A stretch of 64,000 bases of DNA from Pachyseris speciosa (GCA_016490735.1 JAEMWC010000373.1:338501-402500); one strand, 5' to 3'; counted from the stretch's first letter, positions 38,501 through 53,500 are shown. The notes: generated from the letters alone by a model not told the origin. Numbers and translations: made by a program.

Positions 38501-41500
38501 AGCTTTGCCGCGGACGATTGCACCGCGCGTCTTAACTGCTGTAATTCTTACAAGTTTGATTTTAACACGTTCCATCTTGGCTTTTGTTGATTCATTGTAA
38601 GGAATTGAATCTAAGTAGAAGCTCTTTTTCTTCGTTCCGCTTTTGTCTAGCTGTGCGTTTCGCGAATATGATCGTAGTTGCTCTAAATTTCCATCTTGAT
38701 CATTTCCCACAACAGCCCTTAGTTTTCAATCTCTTGATATTTTTTAACATATTCAGGAATGCTTTTTGTTATGAGTTCAACATAGGTTTTGTCAGCTAGT
38801 AGCGAGTTGTTAAATTTCCAGAAACCCGGACCACGATGTCAGGCTTGTTTATCTTCGGTACCTATCAGTACGTTGAGCGCCGAATGATCTGAGAATATGT
38901 TCGGCGCTATTTTAACATCGGAGATAGCGTGCTCGAAATTTTTGGATAGAACACATAGTCCAACCTGCACTGAATTTTCATAGAAGGGTTACACCATGTA
39001 AAACCCGGAAGATTCGGGTTTTTTAATCTCCACGTATCCACAAGATCATGTGTAAATAAAAGAGTGTTCAATTCATTGATAACATTTTTTTTATGCTCCA
39101 GGGAGCGTCCACCACGTTTGTCGAGGTCATTTAAGGCACAATTGAAATCACCACCCAGCACACATTGATTAATAATGGACTGTGATAAGTCTCTCAGGAA
39201 ATGAACCTGAAGTGTTGTGTCGTTAGGGGCGTAAATATTCAAAAACACTATTTTTGTTTCATCCAAAGTTGCCTCAGCTACGATGTAGCTGCCGTTTTTA
39301 TCGGCGATAATGTTGTCGATGCTTACGTCAAGCCTTGGCTTGAACATTATCATAACGCCGCGACTGTGGGTGGAGCCGTGACTAGCACATATTTTCCCGC
39401 CCCATTCATTTTCTCAAATTTTGATTGTTTGTGTTGAAGAGTACGTTTCCTGAAGGAAAATTACGTCAGCATTTTGTTGGTGCAACCATCTAAATAACTG
39501 TCTTCGTTTGCAAGATTTATTTAAACCTCTGACATTCATAGTGCTAACTTTGAGATCCATATATACTTAGGTTTGTCAAGCAACATTGATTATTTGATTC
39601 AATTTGCGGACTTGAGAAGCCATGGCAAAAATAAATAAAGAAAGATCGAAAAATTAAACATTTCTGGAGGATTTCGTAGGTGAGATATGAACAAAGCATA
39701 CATGATAAATAAAAGCTAAGCGGAACTAGGTATTGTGGTGGAGTATAATATCGCGAAGAGGACACGTAAAAAACGGTTAGACAAAACATGAAATCTCTAC
39801 ACAAATACATAACTACTAGACCTAAACTTATCAGTCGGCACACTTTCCTGTCTAGGACGGGAAGGCAAAAGTACGTGAAAGAACTTGACCATGACTTACT
39901 AGTTCATTTAAGTTGTAGGGTTACCGCGTTCCATAAAGCGACCGTAGATGGGAAAGCGCTTTGTCTCAGGACCTCGATAAACAACGCCATCAATTACAAG
40001 TTTCTCCACATTGAAGAAGGCAGTTTTCTGCTCGCTCCTGGCCTTTTTTAGTACTGGTTGGAGGTCTTTCCTGATTTCATCGACCTCCGGAGGAAAGTCG
40101 TCAGCCACTCCGAACTTTGCGCCTTTTAGTAGATTCTTGATTTGGGATTTGATAAATTCTTTATCTTGGTAGAATGCACTTTCGCTATACGCTATAATAG
40201 GTCTTGGGTGAGGCTTTTTGTTCGCCAGCGGCCTTTTTGGTATCCTATGCACTCGTTCAAACTGGATTTCGCTCAAATCTTCTTGACGAATCTTCATTTC
40301 TTTGTTTAAAAAGAGCCTTAGTGTTCTCTCAGTATCTTTTGCGGATTCTTTGTCAGAATCTTTTACTCCGTAGAATTTGATATTATTTCGGCGATTGTAG
40401 CATTCTTGTTTTATTTGGCGACTCGGACCCACGACCTCTACGATACCGAACCTACGACCTCTGCAAGGGTATCGCAGAGGTCGTGGATTCGAGTCCCGTA
40501 CAAGCCTGATTTTTTTCAGGCTTTATTTTCACTACTGCTTAAGTAGTGTTCATAACTGCGATGATTAGTCACATATTTAATCAGTCTTGTCCGCTGCTTT
40601 TGACCTCTTTTGTGGTAATTCTTGAGGGTTGGAAGTCAAGTAGATGTCATTATTCCATATAAGGGGTTACCATCGAGATTTTGCTGGTCCACAAAACCGA
40701 AGGCTCTGTCTTTCCTGTCGCGCTTGTCACGCCAGGTGTCGCTTGCTTTAAGCGATCAACTGCAGCTAACAATTCGGTAGGTATTTGATTTGTAAGTGTG
40801 TTATTCGACCCATTTTTCACCTTAGAAGCCCCCTGCCTGGTATCATAAAGCTGGATTGGTGGGTAGAGGCAATCCTCTTGAAGAAAACAGAGGTGAGAAG
40901 CAATTTCACACGAAGTGGGCCGCCAACACTGCTTGATCGACTTAAGGCGATTTCCGAAGGGAAGTTGTGTTCCTAGCCGTTCTTTGAGTGGATTCCGCGA
41001 CCTCGCATGGCAATTTTGGCGAGTTTTGACTTGTAAACAATGCAATCGATGCAATATTTTGTCAAAAGAACCGAGTGGCTCGACACTTCTGAAAAATATC
41101 TGAAATGGAAATTGGCGGACTCCTATTCGGCTGTTATCCAAGAATATCCCAGACTTCCTTTGGGTCACAAACGCGACAATTACAGATTGTGAGAGGAACT
41201 GAAATCAAATAGCGTTATCCACATCGCGCGAAAGAAGCAGAAAAGTGTGGAACACATTGCAAGAAGTGGGGTCGAAGTTTGCTGCCAATGCAGATTTTTA
41301 GCTTCGAGAGGATTTTTTGTCTTAAAAAATTCGAGACAAAGTTGCATATTCAGTTTGGTGTTGTCCGAGGGCGTTCGAAGCCAAATTTCTGGTTTGCAAC
41401 AGTATAAACGATCATTCCATGAAAATTGGAATTTTAGGGGTGGTAAAGTCTAAAAAAACTGAGAATTTGGCTATCACATTAGCTTATTTCAACCATAGCC

Positions 41501-44500
41501 CGGGATTTGTGAAAGTTGCAGGTTGCATTGGTCCATATGGACCGATAAATTACAGAGCCGGAAAAAAATGAGTTAACGACGTTAGCTGATGTCGTATCCG
41601 GCATAACATCCATGTTAATATCCCCTAAAAGGAAAAACCCCCAGTTTTCCGCTCCATTTTGTTAACTTGTTCCTCGTTAAAGAGACCAACAGAGGAATCG
41701 GAAGGTCTATACCAGGTACTAACTAGAAATGGTCTTGACCGAGGCCTGGTGATTTCCAAGATTAACCATTCAAGATTTTCAGTAGTCAAGTCTTCACGAA
41801 TTTAGGTCGCATCACACATAGATGTAGACTCCATCTCCGTTACGCCCATTTATCTTACCATCTTTCCTTATTATTTCAAAGTCTGGTTAGTATAGTTCAC
41901 TGTCATCGATAGTGGAATCTAATTTCGTTTCATTGATGGAAAGTATATCAGTTTTGGAGGTTGATATGAAAACCCGAAGTTTGTCGATGTGGTCTAGGAG
42001 ACCACTTATGTTAAGAGAAGCCATTACAAAGCCTCGGCTGAAGGAGTTAAACTCGGTATTAAAGGACTTAACCTGAGCCGTGTCGTTACACTTCTCATCC
42101 TGCAGGACATGTACGGTAGGCCCCAAACGGCAATATCCTAATCCTTATGTTTAATAAAACCCAAGAAGAGCTAGTCGAGATGTTCCTATTTTATTTAAGA
42201 GAAGACCACTACGATCAAGATGCTGTTCGGCAGTGATGCTGTTAATCCAGAGTCCACTCCAGAAGGGGTTTAAATCTGCCAAAAGAACGATAAAAAATGC
42301 ATCAAGGAAGTGTAACAGCCGGATGTTATAGTTTTGTTATGAACGTTGGGAGTTGCTCTTTTCCATAATCATGGCGGTCCATGTGACTGATGTTTTGAGT
42401 GTGTATTAAAACCGTTCGTTCACATTATACATCTTGAGTTATTATCCAAAGGAAACATCAAAAGTGTTAAACAATTAATTCCATGAGCGGCGCACGCCGT
42501 CAGTAAAATATTCTGGAATACAAATCATGTGAAACAACAAGACTCCGCAGTTATCGCTGCATGAAGGAAAGGGGGGCGATATTTCCGTCCGCTATACCTT
42601 TCCAGGGATCCAGCCTGTATTCCTTCTTTGAAAGTCTTTTCTAACAAAGCATTTTGTTGACAGGTGATAATTGAAGGCATAAGTTCAGGAACTGCCATGG
42701 ATTTCGATGACGTTTCCTTCAATTCAGAGCCCTGCAGTGAAATGCCTTGGGCTCCATATCGAGGTATTGCTCATATTCAATCTAAATTATAAGGTTCTAC
42801 TATGCACATATGCTCATCAATGCATCCTTTCTGGTATCCGTACGCATGTACCAATGCATGCCAGCATCCAAACATCTCTTTATTCCAACCTAGTTTTAGC
42901 TAATATTGATGTCACGCAAGGCCTTAACATTTTGCACTGCTTTGTAGAATTTCTACCACCCTTGCTTCCACGATGTTTACGACCCCTTGGAATGCAAGAT
43001 GGCCGAATTCATAACTCTGCAATAAATGCATCATCTTACTACCGACAGCGATCAGCACCTTCAAGAGGCAGGCTTCACCTGGCTCTACCAGACCCGGTAG
43101 TTAAAGTCACGGGAGGCTGGTGTCAATGTCCCAGTCAATCTTACCAGTGGCTTCAAGTTGATTTTGGTTATGTGGCGAGTGTTGGCAAGGTTGCAACTCA
43201 AGGGAAACAAGAACACGACTTTTGGGTTACGAAGTATTTTCTTACTTACAGACGTGACGTGAATAGTTCTTTGCGGCGATATCGACAAAACGGAAATGAC
43301 AAGGTACGTAATTTCCACCTTAAATTTCCGTACGCTAACAGGCCGAAGACTCTAGACCCTGGCTGTGTCCTTGATTATGGCATTTCATAGACATGACACC
43401 TGTCATTGACCATTTCACACAAATTGAACTACGTTTCACCCATGTCCTGCAAGGAAATCGCTTAAATCATGCGAAAGGAGTTTAGAACAGGCTAATATTC
43501 ATAAAATCAATCCTGAATTGTCTTCGTAATCAATAACAATGATTCTAAGGCTCTCCAGCGTTTTTGTTATCACGTACTTCTTTGCTACCTTAAACACCCT
43601 GCCCTTAGAATAACCAGTTCGGGCGCCATTTGCTGCTGTCCAGCTCAAAGGCAGTGAATCCCGTACACTCTTGGATCGAACCTTTCTGATGCTCAGATTG
43701 AATCATCTCATTTGCTGCGCTATAAGATACAGACTCCTTCCACAAATCCTGATCCCTCCAACTCGGTCAAGGCAGATTAAAGCTTCAGACGCGTGTATAA
43801 AATTTGAGCAGATTATGTTGTAGTAAAATCTATCGAACTAATACTTTCGTTTGTCTTGAACGACATTTTGTGATCATTAAAAGAGTTTCAATGTGGCGTT
43901 TTGCAGTTGCCTGAATTATTGTAAGACAAATTTGCTGGTTTGGCTTTTTTTAGTAGTTCGTAATCTGTGCAATGGAGGTCGTGTTTCACTTGAACACAAC
44001 TTGAGTTCAAGTCCACCTTTTTATGGAACTGAAATAGAGAAAAAGTCAACAGGTCTGTTTAGAAGGAATTAGGCTGTGTTTTCTTTTTGTTGTGATATTA
44101 GGCATTACCTTATTATAGAAAATTGACGCTCGTGTTAAGGTATTCGAAATTAACGCGACTTAAATTTACGCGAATTGAAGCAAAAATTACTTTCCAATAA
44201 AGGAAATTAACGCGAAAAAGGTGCTAATGTCCAAAATAAGGGAAATTAACACGACTTACACTAAGAAACAGAATTTATTGAGACAACAGGAACAAATTTA
44301 TTTTAACACCCAAGTGTAAAATTCGCAATGCAAACAATGTAATGTGCGTGGAATTGTCCCCGAACGTAAGTTGCCACTTCGAGCGTTCTTTTAGTGTCCA
44401 TGATAACGGTAGATCTCCATTCAAATAAAATATAATGCTTTTCACCTTTTCCAGAAATATTGTAAGCGATTTAACTTTGTGAAAGATTGATCTGAGATGC

Positions 44501-47500
44501 AATGCGCAAAAAAGCTATTATTTACCCAGTTGTAGAGAATGTCTGGAATGTCTCGAGAATTTAAGGCAAAAATAATGGAAAATAAGGTCGGGAAAATTAA
44601 TGCGCCACTAAATTAATGACGCGTGTTCAGTCGTGAATTGTAATACCTGTCGTGAATTGTAATAACAGTTGTCCTGAATTGTAATAACGTACCTATCGTG
44701 AATTGTAATAACCTGTTGTCGTAATTTGTAATAACCCGAGCTGTCGTAAATTGTAATACCACGTTGTCGTGATTTGTAATAAGTCTTAAGAACAAACAAT
44801 TACAAATGTACCGGCTTTACTACTGCGGACTTGACAAAAGCCGGAGGGAATATTACTGATTGGATAGCCCTTGTTGTGTTGGCCAGCAGAGAAGTAATTT
44901 TACTTCACGAGATTCAAACACGAGTTTCATGGATAAATCCAGCTAAGTTAATTGTTAATTGTTAATTGCTAGTTAATTGTTATTTCCTTTTGTAATTGTT
45001 TGTTCTTAAGACTTATTACAAATCACGACAACGTGGTATTACAATTCACGACAGCTCGGATTATTACAAATTACGACAACAGGTTATTATAATTCACGAT
45101 AGGTACGTTATTACAATTCACGACAACTGTCATTACAATTCACGAAAACTGTTATTACAATTCACGAAAACTGTTATTACAATTCACGACAGGTATTACA
45201 ATTCACGACGGTATTACAATTCACGACAGAACAGACGCGGAAATTAAAGCTAACAAAAATTAACGCAACTTAAATTAAAATTCGCGTTAAAAAGCGCTTT
45301 CTCGGCACTCTTAATTGCTTGAAAGACTTTTCAGATTGATTGATTGATTTGTTTCTTTTCATGGTACAGATATTTGATGGGAATTTCGACCGTCACACCG
45401 TGGTGAGCCATCTTCTTATTCCTCGCATCACAGCTCAGTTCGTAAGGATTTATCCCTACAGGTATTCCCAGTTTGGCTGTCTTAGAGTTGAGTACTACGG
45501 TTGTGCAGCCGGTAAGGAAATTAGCTTAATGGATGTCATTCTATCACTGATAAAAATGAATTCTACTTTTAAGCTGTTCAATCAACAATATTTAGGGTCA
45601 ATGGTCTTTATTGTCACCGATTTTCCTGAAACGCGCAGTTTTAATCCTTAAATGTTCATAAAAATACTGTAAGAAAAGTCTGTTGTAAGAGTATAATGCT
45701 GCTAAACCAAAAACGATTTCCAACAAAAAGCTGCAATATTTTCCATTCTCAGGCTGAAAGATTACCTGGACCGATTTCCACTTCTGCTACCTCCCAAAGA
45801 CTGTCCTCTTATCTTAGAACTATAGTACAGGGGAACTCTCTGCCTCCGGGTAAAAGCTGAAAAAGATATTACAAACAATGAAAACTAAAAATTTATGTGC
45901 GATTTTTTAAAATTATTTTACCAACTTAGCGAAATTAAAAATAAACATCTTTGGCCTGCAGTGGCAAGGATTGAGACGGATTGCAACTTGAAAAAATTGG
46001 GCCAACTTTTTCAAGTTCTCCTCTTGTGTGCAGTGGAAGAGTAGCCAAATACAGATACATATGAATGTTGTGCCGCGTAGCACTGGGAACACAAATAGTG
46101 GAATAGAGAATTAACTCTAAAGTGTAAATTAAAGTGCTACTTAAGCCCATGAATAACCCACTGGGCGTAAGCCCTAGTAAAGGGAAACAGGGAGCCACAC
46201 GAGGCAAAGAAAAAATCTTTTGACCTCGGTGGGAATCGAACCCACGACCTCCGGATTAGATCTACCGTTACTCTGCCGACTGAGCTACAAGGTCGCACAG
46301 AGAAAGTCGGGGACGATTTTTTAGATGGTGAATCGCGGCAAAGAGAAAGTAAGGGTACATATGAATGTTGTGCCGCGTAGCACTAGGAACACAAATAGTG
46401 GAATAGAGAATTAACTCTAAAGTGTAAATTAAAGTGCTACTTAAACCCATGAATAACCCACTGGGCGTAAGCCCTAGTAAAGGGAAACAGGGAGCCACAC
46501 GAGGCAAAGAAAAAATCATGGGTTTAAGTAGCACTTTAATTTACACTTCAGAGTTAATTCTCTATTCCACTATTTGTGTTCCTAGTGCTACGCGGCACAA
46601 CATTCATATGTACCCTTACTTTCTCTTTGCCGCGATTCACCATCTAAAAAATCGTCCCCGACTTTCTCTGTGCGACCTTGTAGCTCAGTCGGCAGAGTAA
46701 CGGTAGATCTAATCCGGAGGTCGTGGGTTCGATTCCCACCGAGGTCAAAAGATTTTTTCTTTGCCTCGTGTGGCTCCCTGTTTCCCTTTACTAGGGCTTA
46801 CGCCCAGTGGGTTATTCATGGGCTTAAGTAGCACTTTAATTTACACTTTAGAGTTAATTCTCTATTCCACTATTTGTGTTCCTAGTGCTACGCGGCACAA
46901 CATTCATATGTACCCTTACTTTCTCTTTGCCGCGATTCACCATCTAAAAAATCGTCCCCGACTTTCTCTGTGCGACCTTGTAGCTCAGTCGGCAGAGTAA
47001 CGGTAGATCTAATCCGGAGGTCGTGGGTTCGATTCCCACCGAGGTCAAAAGACTTCTTTGCCTCGTGTGGCTCCCTGTTTCCCTTTACTAGGGCTTACGC
47101 CCAGTGGGTTATTCATGGGTTTAAGTAGCACTTTAATTTACACTTTAGAGTTAATTCTCTATTCCACTATTCAAATACAGATACAGTTTGCTTGCCCTTT
47201 AAGAAAATAACTTGATATCTTTCTAATTATGCTCTACGGGCATATTGGTTACGACAATGTTACTTGACGGTGCGCAATTTAATTTGACCTCCAAAACATA
47301 AAAATCATCATGACATAGCTCCTTAACCTATTTTTAGCTTAATGCCACGTTGGTGGTTGGCATAAGCAACGAACGTTATTTTTTATTCTTGTTCACCAGA
47401 TCCAGCCGATGAACCACCTGAAACTCCCTGCTACTCCCCCCTGGGGATGCAGAATGGTCAGATACCTAACGCCTCTATCACCGCCTCCTCTAACTTTGGT

Positions 47501-50500
47501 TTCGCTCACCGTGCCCGGCTTCACATTGTCAAAGAAGGTGGTAAACCTGGTGCGTGGGTGTCGGGTTTGTCAGATGTAAATCAGTGGCTTCAGGTCAGGA
47601 TACTTCTTTGTATACCGTAAAAACTATATTAACCCCCCCCCCCGCCTCTCTAATAAGCAGCCCGTTTGGAAGTCGGTTTTTGTAATAAGCCCCCCCCCCC
47701 CCCTCTCTAATAAGCCCCCCGTCCTTTGGGAAATGACATTTTGTTATAAGTCCAGCCCTCCACTTTATGAGGCCCAGTTGGTTTGTTTTTAAACAAATAT
47801 ACAGCTGTTTGATGAGTGTACAAAAACTATTTTAAGACAAAAACGAAGGGTTTAAGATTTGAAATAAGCCCCCCCACCTATCTAATAAGCCCCCCCCCCC
47901 CCCCCCCGTCAATGACGCCTGAAATTATAAGCCCCCCGGGGGCTTAATAGATCTTTTACGGTAATCATACCGATAAAGTCTAACCATGTTGCTACAGAAT
48001 ACAAACAGACAGACTCAGAAGCTGTATTATAGGGGTGTCGGCAATGACTTCAAACAAATGGAGGCATTCTTGCTCCAGTCACCTGCCTACTGTTCATTGC
48101 CATTTTTGCCGATTGTGAGGCAGAGGGGGGGGGGGGTTAGGGAGGAGGCCATATCAGTATTAAAGAAGATCCTTATGTAGAATTCGAAAGCGAACGTAGC
48201 AGATGTTGCGCTTGAAAGATAGAGAAAGTTCCTAAGAGAGCAATTGACTCCCAGTGAGGTATCGAGTATTTATCCATTGTTTATTTGTACGCACAATTGC
48301 TAACAAAAATTAGACTGAAGTATCATTTGTGTAACATTGAGTCGTGGATTGTATTGTACAGGTTGATTTTGGTGCTCTTGTTATGATAAGAGGCCTGTCC
48401 ACCCAGGGACGCCATGAAGCTGCCGAGTGGGTCAGCAGTTTTGTTCTATCCTTCAGTTCAGTGGGAAGCAGTTTTCGGTTTTATAGAGTGAATAGTATAC
48501 TCAAGGTAATCAACCTTTTACACCCTCGTGATTGGTACTGTTAGATAAGACTCCAATATTTATTCAGTCTTCACTGTTCCAGCGTGAGAGCACACTCTCT
48601 TCGACGTTAATTACCAGAGATAACATGTGACATTAGTCACATGCTATCCCTATGTTACCAATAAGGTAACATCACGAGGCTTCAATGAACCATGTCAGCT
48701 GCGTCATTTTGAAAATAGGGATAAAAAAAATTTGATTCCCCACAGGTCTTTGTTAAAGGGTGGGTTTCACTGCTAGGCGCATGTGCAAACTATAACCTTA
48801 AACCATTTGAATTTATCGGTTTTTAATATAAATCTACTAGCTTTCTATCACGAATGCCGTTCTACTGATTCTGGCTACGCTACTCGCTATCTATTCTGTG
48901 ATAGATAGTGAGTAGCGGTTGTCGATAAAATGACGGCTGCTTTTTCGTGCTGTCGAAGTGTATGCAAGGAATGTTTAGATAATTACTTGTTTAGTTTTGA
49001 ACGACTAGTAGATTTATACTAAAACAATTTGATTATTTGCTCTCGATTTCTATTCGTGATAGCTGATTCGGGCTGCGCCCTCATCAGCTATCACGCGATA
49101 GAAATCTCGAGCTCATAATTCACTTGTTAAATAAAACAATCGGAAGCGTGCAGATGTCTCTCGCGGTAAATTTGCCTGCGAAAATTTCTCGGTCAGTCGC
49201 GAAAACGTGACGATAAAGGTGAGATTGCTTATTAGAATTCATTTTGAATGTTTTGACTCCATTCGCTAAGTGCATTTTAGTTTTCGTATCAACCGCATGT
49301 ACATCAGTAATCATAGACTGTAATTATGTGCTACTCAAAGGTTAGCAGAATGACTGTTGCCTTAATTTCACGGAAGATGTCAACTGATTTACAAAGAAAA
49401 TGTCGAATTTAGTATTGAACATCGAATTTCTTCATCGGCCCGAAGGTCTTATCCGGATCAGACGCACAAGTTATGTACTCGCATCTGATTGGTTTCTAAA
49501 CAATGGAATTGAGTAGGCCACGTCATAGCTTACACATGCGACAAACCGTGAAACTATGCCTTTAAGGTTTCCCAATTAACAGCACTTATCCTCACTTTCA
49601 GCTATTTACTGGCAACAGCAATCAGCATACAGTAACAGTGAATGTAATAAACCCGCACATACTGTCCAGATATCTCCGTATTCACCCACGCACCTGGTTC
49701 AAAAAAGTTGCGTTGAGAATTGAGATCTTTGGCTGTCTCGCAGGTAATTATCTTTTGCTGATTGCTGATTTTTCAGTTTGATTTGATGTCACTGACCGTT
49801 TTTGAAGAATCTTAGAGTTATCTATTTTTGGCTGCATTGTAGTGAACATGGAGATAAAGGATATCAAGGATATGGGTTGCTATAAGGACACTCCTAACAG
49901 AGCCATCCCCTTGCTGGAGGCAGTGAGTCCACTTCTGGATGGTAGCTATATGCAGAGGGCAGCCGCCATAAGACGTTGTGCAAAGACTGCGTACGATCTT
50001 AACCTCGATACGTTTGCCCTGCAAAATGGAGGGCAATGTCTGGGCGAACCGCAAGCTAAAGCGACATATAATAAATACGGCTCGTCAACATACTGTTCAG
50101 AAAATGGTAGAGGAGGGCCTTGGGCCAATCAAGTTTATAGGATTATAAGTAAGTAATGCGGTTTAAATTTAGGTTTGCTTACCTTAACAATGCGGCGATG
50201 TCGTGCTAAAATATTGCATTAAGGAACCATTATAGGATTCGGAAGATAATTTTTCAGAAAAGAAGCTAATAATAAGTTGTTTGCATTCGTTTTCGGAGTT
50301 TTAAACTGCTTAAGAAAAATAGTGTTTTTTGAGCACCTTGTAAGTCTAGTCTGGCAGCGTTAACGAGTTCATTGTCTTCATTCTATGACAATGCGAGAGT
50401 GTGGGACCATAAGACGTTCCTGTTAACTTAACAGACTTTGAAATACACGCTTTCTTTAAAATTACTGTTATTTGTTATTTTAGAAAAATGCAATTTGTCA

Positions 50501-53500
50501 GATGAATGGTGTGATTGGATAAGCCAAGCTGATGGTACAGCAAGGTGGAACATACGTGGGGCTGTCGGCTTGTACAGAGCCGCAGTCAGGGCTGATGCGA
50601 ATTGGGGTAGGAACCGCATTTTGTCTTTTTTCTGAAAGGGAATTAAGCTGTAAAAAATACATTTAATCAAGTTTTTTTTACAGGAAGTCAGCGTGACAGA
50701 CGCTTTGTACTGGAGGCCCGTGCTTACAAGCGCCTTCACGTAACTGTTTCTGTCTCGAGTAAGGAACAGATCACAGCACTGACAGTTTGCTACTGGCTTG
50801 AAGATAACAATGCTACTTTATCAATGATATACACACCAGCCGACAACAAACCAGCCTTTAGTTTGCTTCAGAATTTGACTGGTTTAGGCCTTACTGTCCT
50901 GGAGAACAGTGTGTGAGTAATATTAGTTTACTGAGAATTGAAACTAAGGAACTTATTTTTTTTCGTCATGCCAGTAAATAATTCTGTAGTTCATATTTAA
51001 TCCAAACTCAAAGGTAAAAACAGTTGAATTTCGATATTGTTACTTAACGGTTAACAATTCCAATGATTCTATTGAAAAGTTTCAAGCAACAGTAGTTCGA
51101 GGCCTAGTTTTTATTAAACTGCAAAAAAATGATGGAAAAATAGACACTGATTTCAACGATCTCTTAAGAACTTAATCTTTAATCCATCCCAGATCTGAAA
51201 ATAAGTCAATCTTTGCCATAAGATCAGAAACAGAATTGAATGAATGAATGAATGCATCACTTAGTAATTAATTTAGCCGAATTTAGCTAAACTAATATAG
51301 AAATGCATGTGTGCTGTAGTTTATCTAATGTGACTGTGGACAAACCCATCTGGCTTCATCTGTGTGTATCTTGGAGTTCTCAAGGAGGAATCTGGAAAAT
51401 TTACAAAAACGGAAGGCTGTTTGACTTTGATAGATCGCTTGGCTACGGACAAACAATACCAGGTACTAATTACAGTTTGGTTCCCCTCTATTGGGTTGTT
51501 TTTATTGCTATATTTAATTTTTGAAGTTACAACTGTTAGTGAAAGGTAAGAAAACTGGAGCCCTGTTAATGCGGCCTCGAATAGAATTCCGTTTCCACTT
51601 AATGCCTCTTTGGTGATGACTTTAGTGCAAAGTAGTCTTTTACAGGCTGATTGAATCTATGCTTAATTTTCGAGTCTCGGTCACTGTACACAGTTACAGA
51701 CGCCTCTCCTTTTTACGTAAGCACTAGAGTAGTTATTGTGATCTTAATTTCTTGTGATTGATTGGCTATTGCTCGTCGGTTTTGATTGTTTGTAGTGAAT
51801 ATTAAGTTACCATGACAATGTGTATTACAGGAACTGGAGCTGTGAGTATTTCCTTCCACCAAAACAACGAGTTATTGAGATCAAGACTAAGTGGACTGAA
51901 CATATGGGACTACGAAGTAACTGCAGACCAAGTGTATCGGCTTTCCCTGGGGTGTGGAGATGAAACTGGAACCCTTCTACAGTGGTTTGGTTTGAGGAGT
52001 GACGCGGGGCTGACCGGCCACGTGTCGAAGTTAGAAGGTCCTTCCTGCACATATCGTGATGGTAAATAAGTTAGTCATAAGTAAGGAGTTAATGAAAGGT
52101 GTTATAAAATCTATTTCGCTTTTGTCATTTCTAGTGAGAAAGCAGATAGAGCAACGAGACATTTCTAACTGGCAGACCGATGTCGTACTCATAAATTGCT
52201 TTCAATTTTCAATTTGCCTCCAAATATTTATAAATTATATATCAAAAGGGCAATTTGTAGACATTTAAGGCCTGAGGAATCTGTTTCATCATTGAGTTCT
52301 TTATTTCAAAAAAAAAACAGAAGATTTACCGAAGTTTGCATCTCTGAATGATCGCCTAAAATGTCTTGCAGGCGTGATGAGTGTGGTTAGTAACAATTCT
52401 GATGGAGAAGCTGTGTTAGAGAGTCCCTTGTACAACAGATCAGCAGACAGATATGGAATGTGTCTTCAGTTTAGGTTTTCAATGTTTGGGGCCGGAGCTA
52501 AAACTATGGAGATTTATCAAGATGTAAATGGCACTGAGAGCCGAATATGGAAACATTCCAATAATACTATTCCACACTGGATGTACGGTCAAGTGTCTTT
52601 CACTTCTGTTACAAAAAGTAAGGTAAGCCATGCTCGTGGTTCATGTTTTATGGCACTTTGCGAAATAAACGCTGCTAATTTGTGGTCTCTTGGGTGCATT
52701 ATGTTAAATCTTGATTTCTAATAAATACAAGATAGGCTGAGGAGAAAAAGCTTAACCCTTTGAGTGCCGACTTTTTGTACAATTTCCTGAGGGTAGGAGG
52801 TAAAGAGGACCTCGCTATTTCATATAAGAGGTTACCATAGACATTTTGATGGTCCACAGCACCGAAGGCTCTTTGTCCTTTGTCACGCTCGTCACGCTAG
52901 CTGTCGCTTCTTTTTAAGCGTTCACTGCAGCTAACAATTCGGTAGGTATATGATTTTTCAGTGCCTTTTCCGAGCCATTTTCCACCTCAGAAGCTCCCTG
53001 CCTGGCATCCTAAAGGTGGGTTGGTGGGTAGAGGCGATCCTCTGAATGATAACAGAGGTGAGAAGCAATTTCACAGCAAGTGGATTGCCGAAAGTGTTTG
53101 AACAAGCCACGAGCGATTCACAAGTGAGGTTCTGTCTTTGGCCACTCTGTGAATGGATTCCGAGACCTCACATGGTAATTTTGGCGAGTTTCGTCTTGTA
53201 AATTACACTGTCGGTGCACTATTTTGTCAGCGGGACCGTGTGGCTCGACACTTATAAAAAATATCGGAAATGGAAATTGGCGGTCTTCCATGGTGTTGTT
53301 ATACAAGAATTACCCAGAATTCCATTGGGCCACAAAGGCGAGAATTACAGACCAGTGAATGCAAGCGTTATCCGCGTCGCGCTTAAGAAGTAAGCAGAAA
53401 AATGTGGAACAAATTTCAAGAAGTTGAGTCGAAGTTTGCTGCCAACGTAGGAAGTTAGCTGCCAACGTAGACGTTTAGCTTCAGAGGGACGTAGCAATCT

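Noticed and set aside
29767..42480. A single LTR element bounded by TGTAACA.CCGGATG repeats
   Set aside because: The two similar short stretches are direct, but no primer site, gag or pol in matching order lies between. Left as a possible fragment only.
44608..45247. Frames repeating [12 protein letters not shown] text on both strands
   Set aside because: An artefact of the inverted minisatellite.
46222..47046. Three tRNA-like 73-nt sequences
   Set aside because: Acceptor and T stems pair, but the anticodon stem does not, and each sits at the head of a repeated SINE body. Not called as tRNA genes.
44606..47175. CRISPR-like repeats
   Set aside because: The repeats are inverted or 300-bp SINE units without regular spacers, in a eukaryotic intron.
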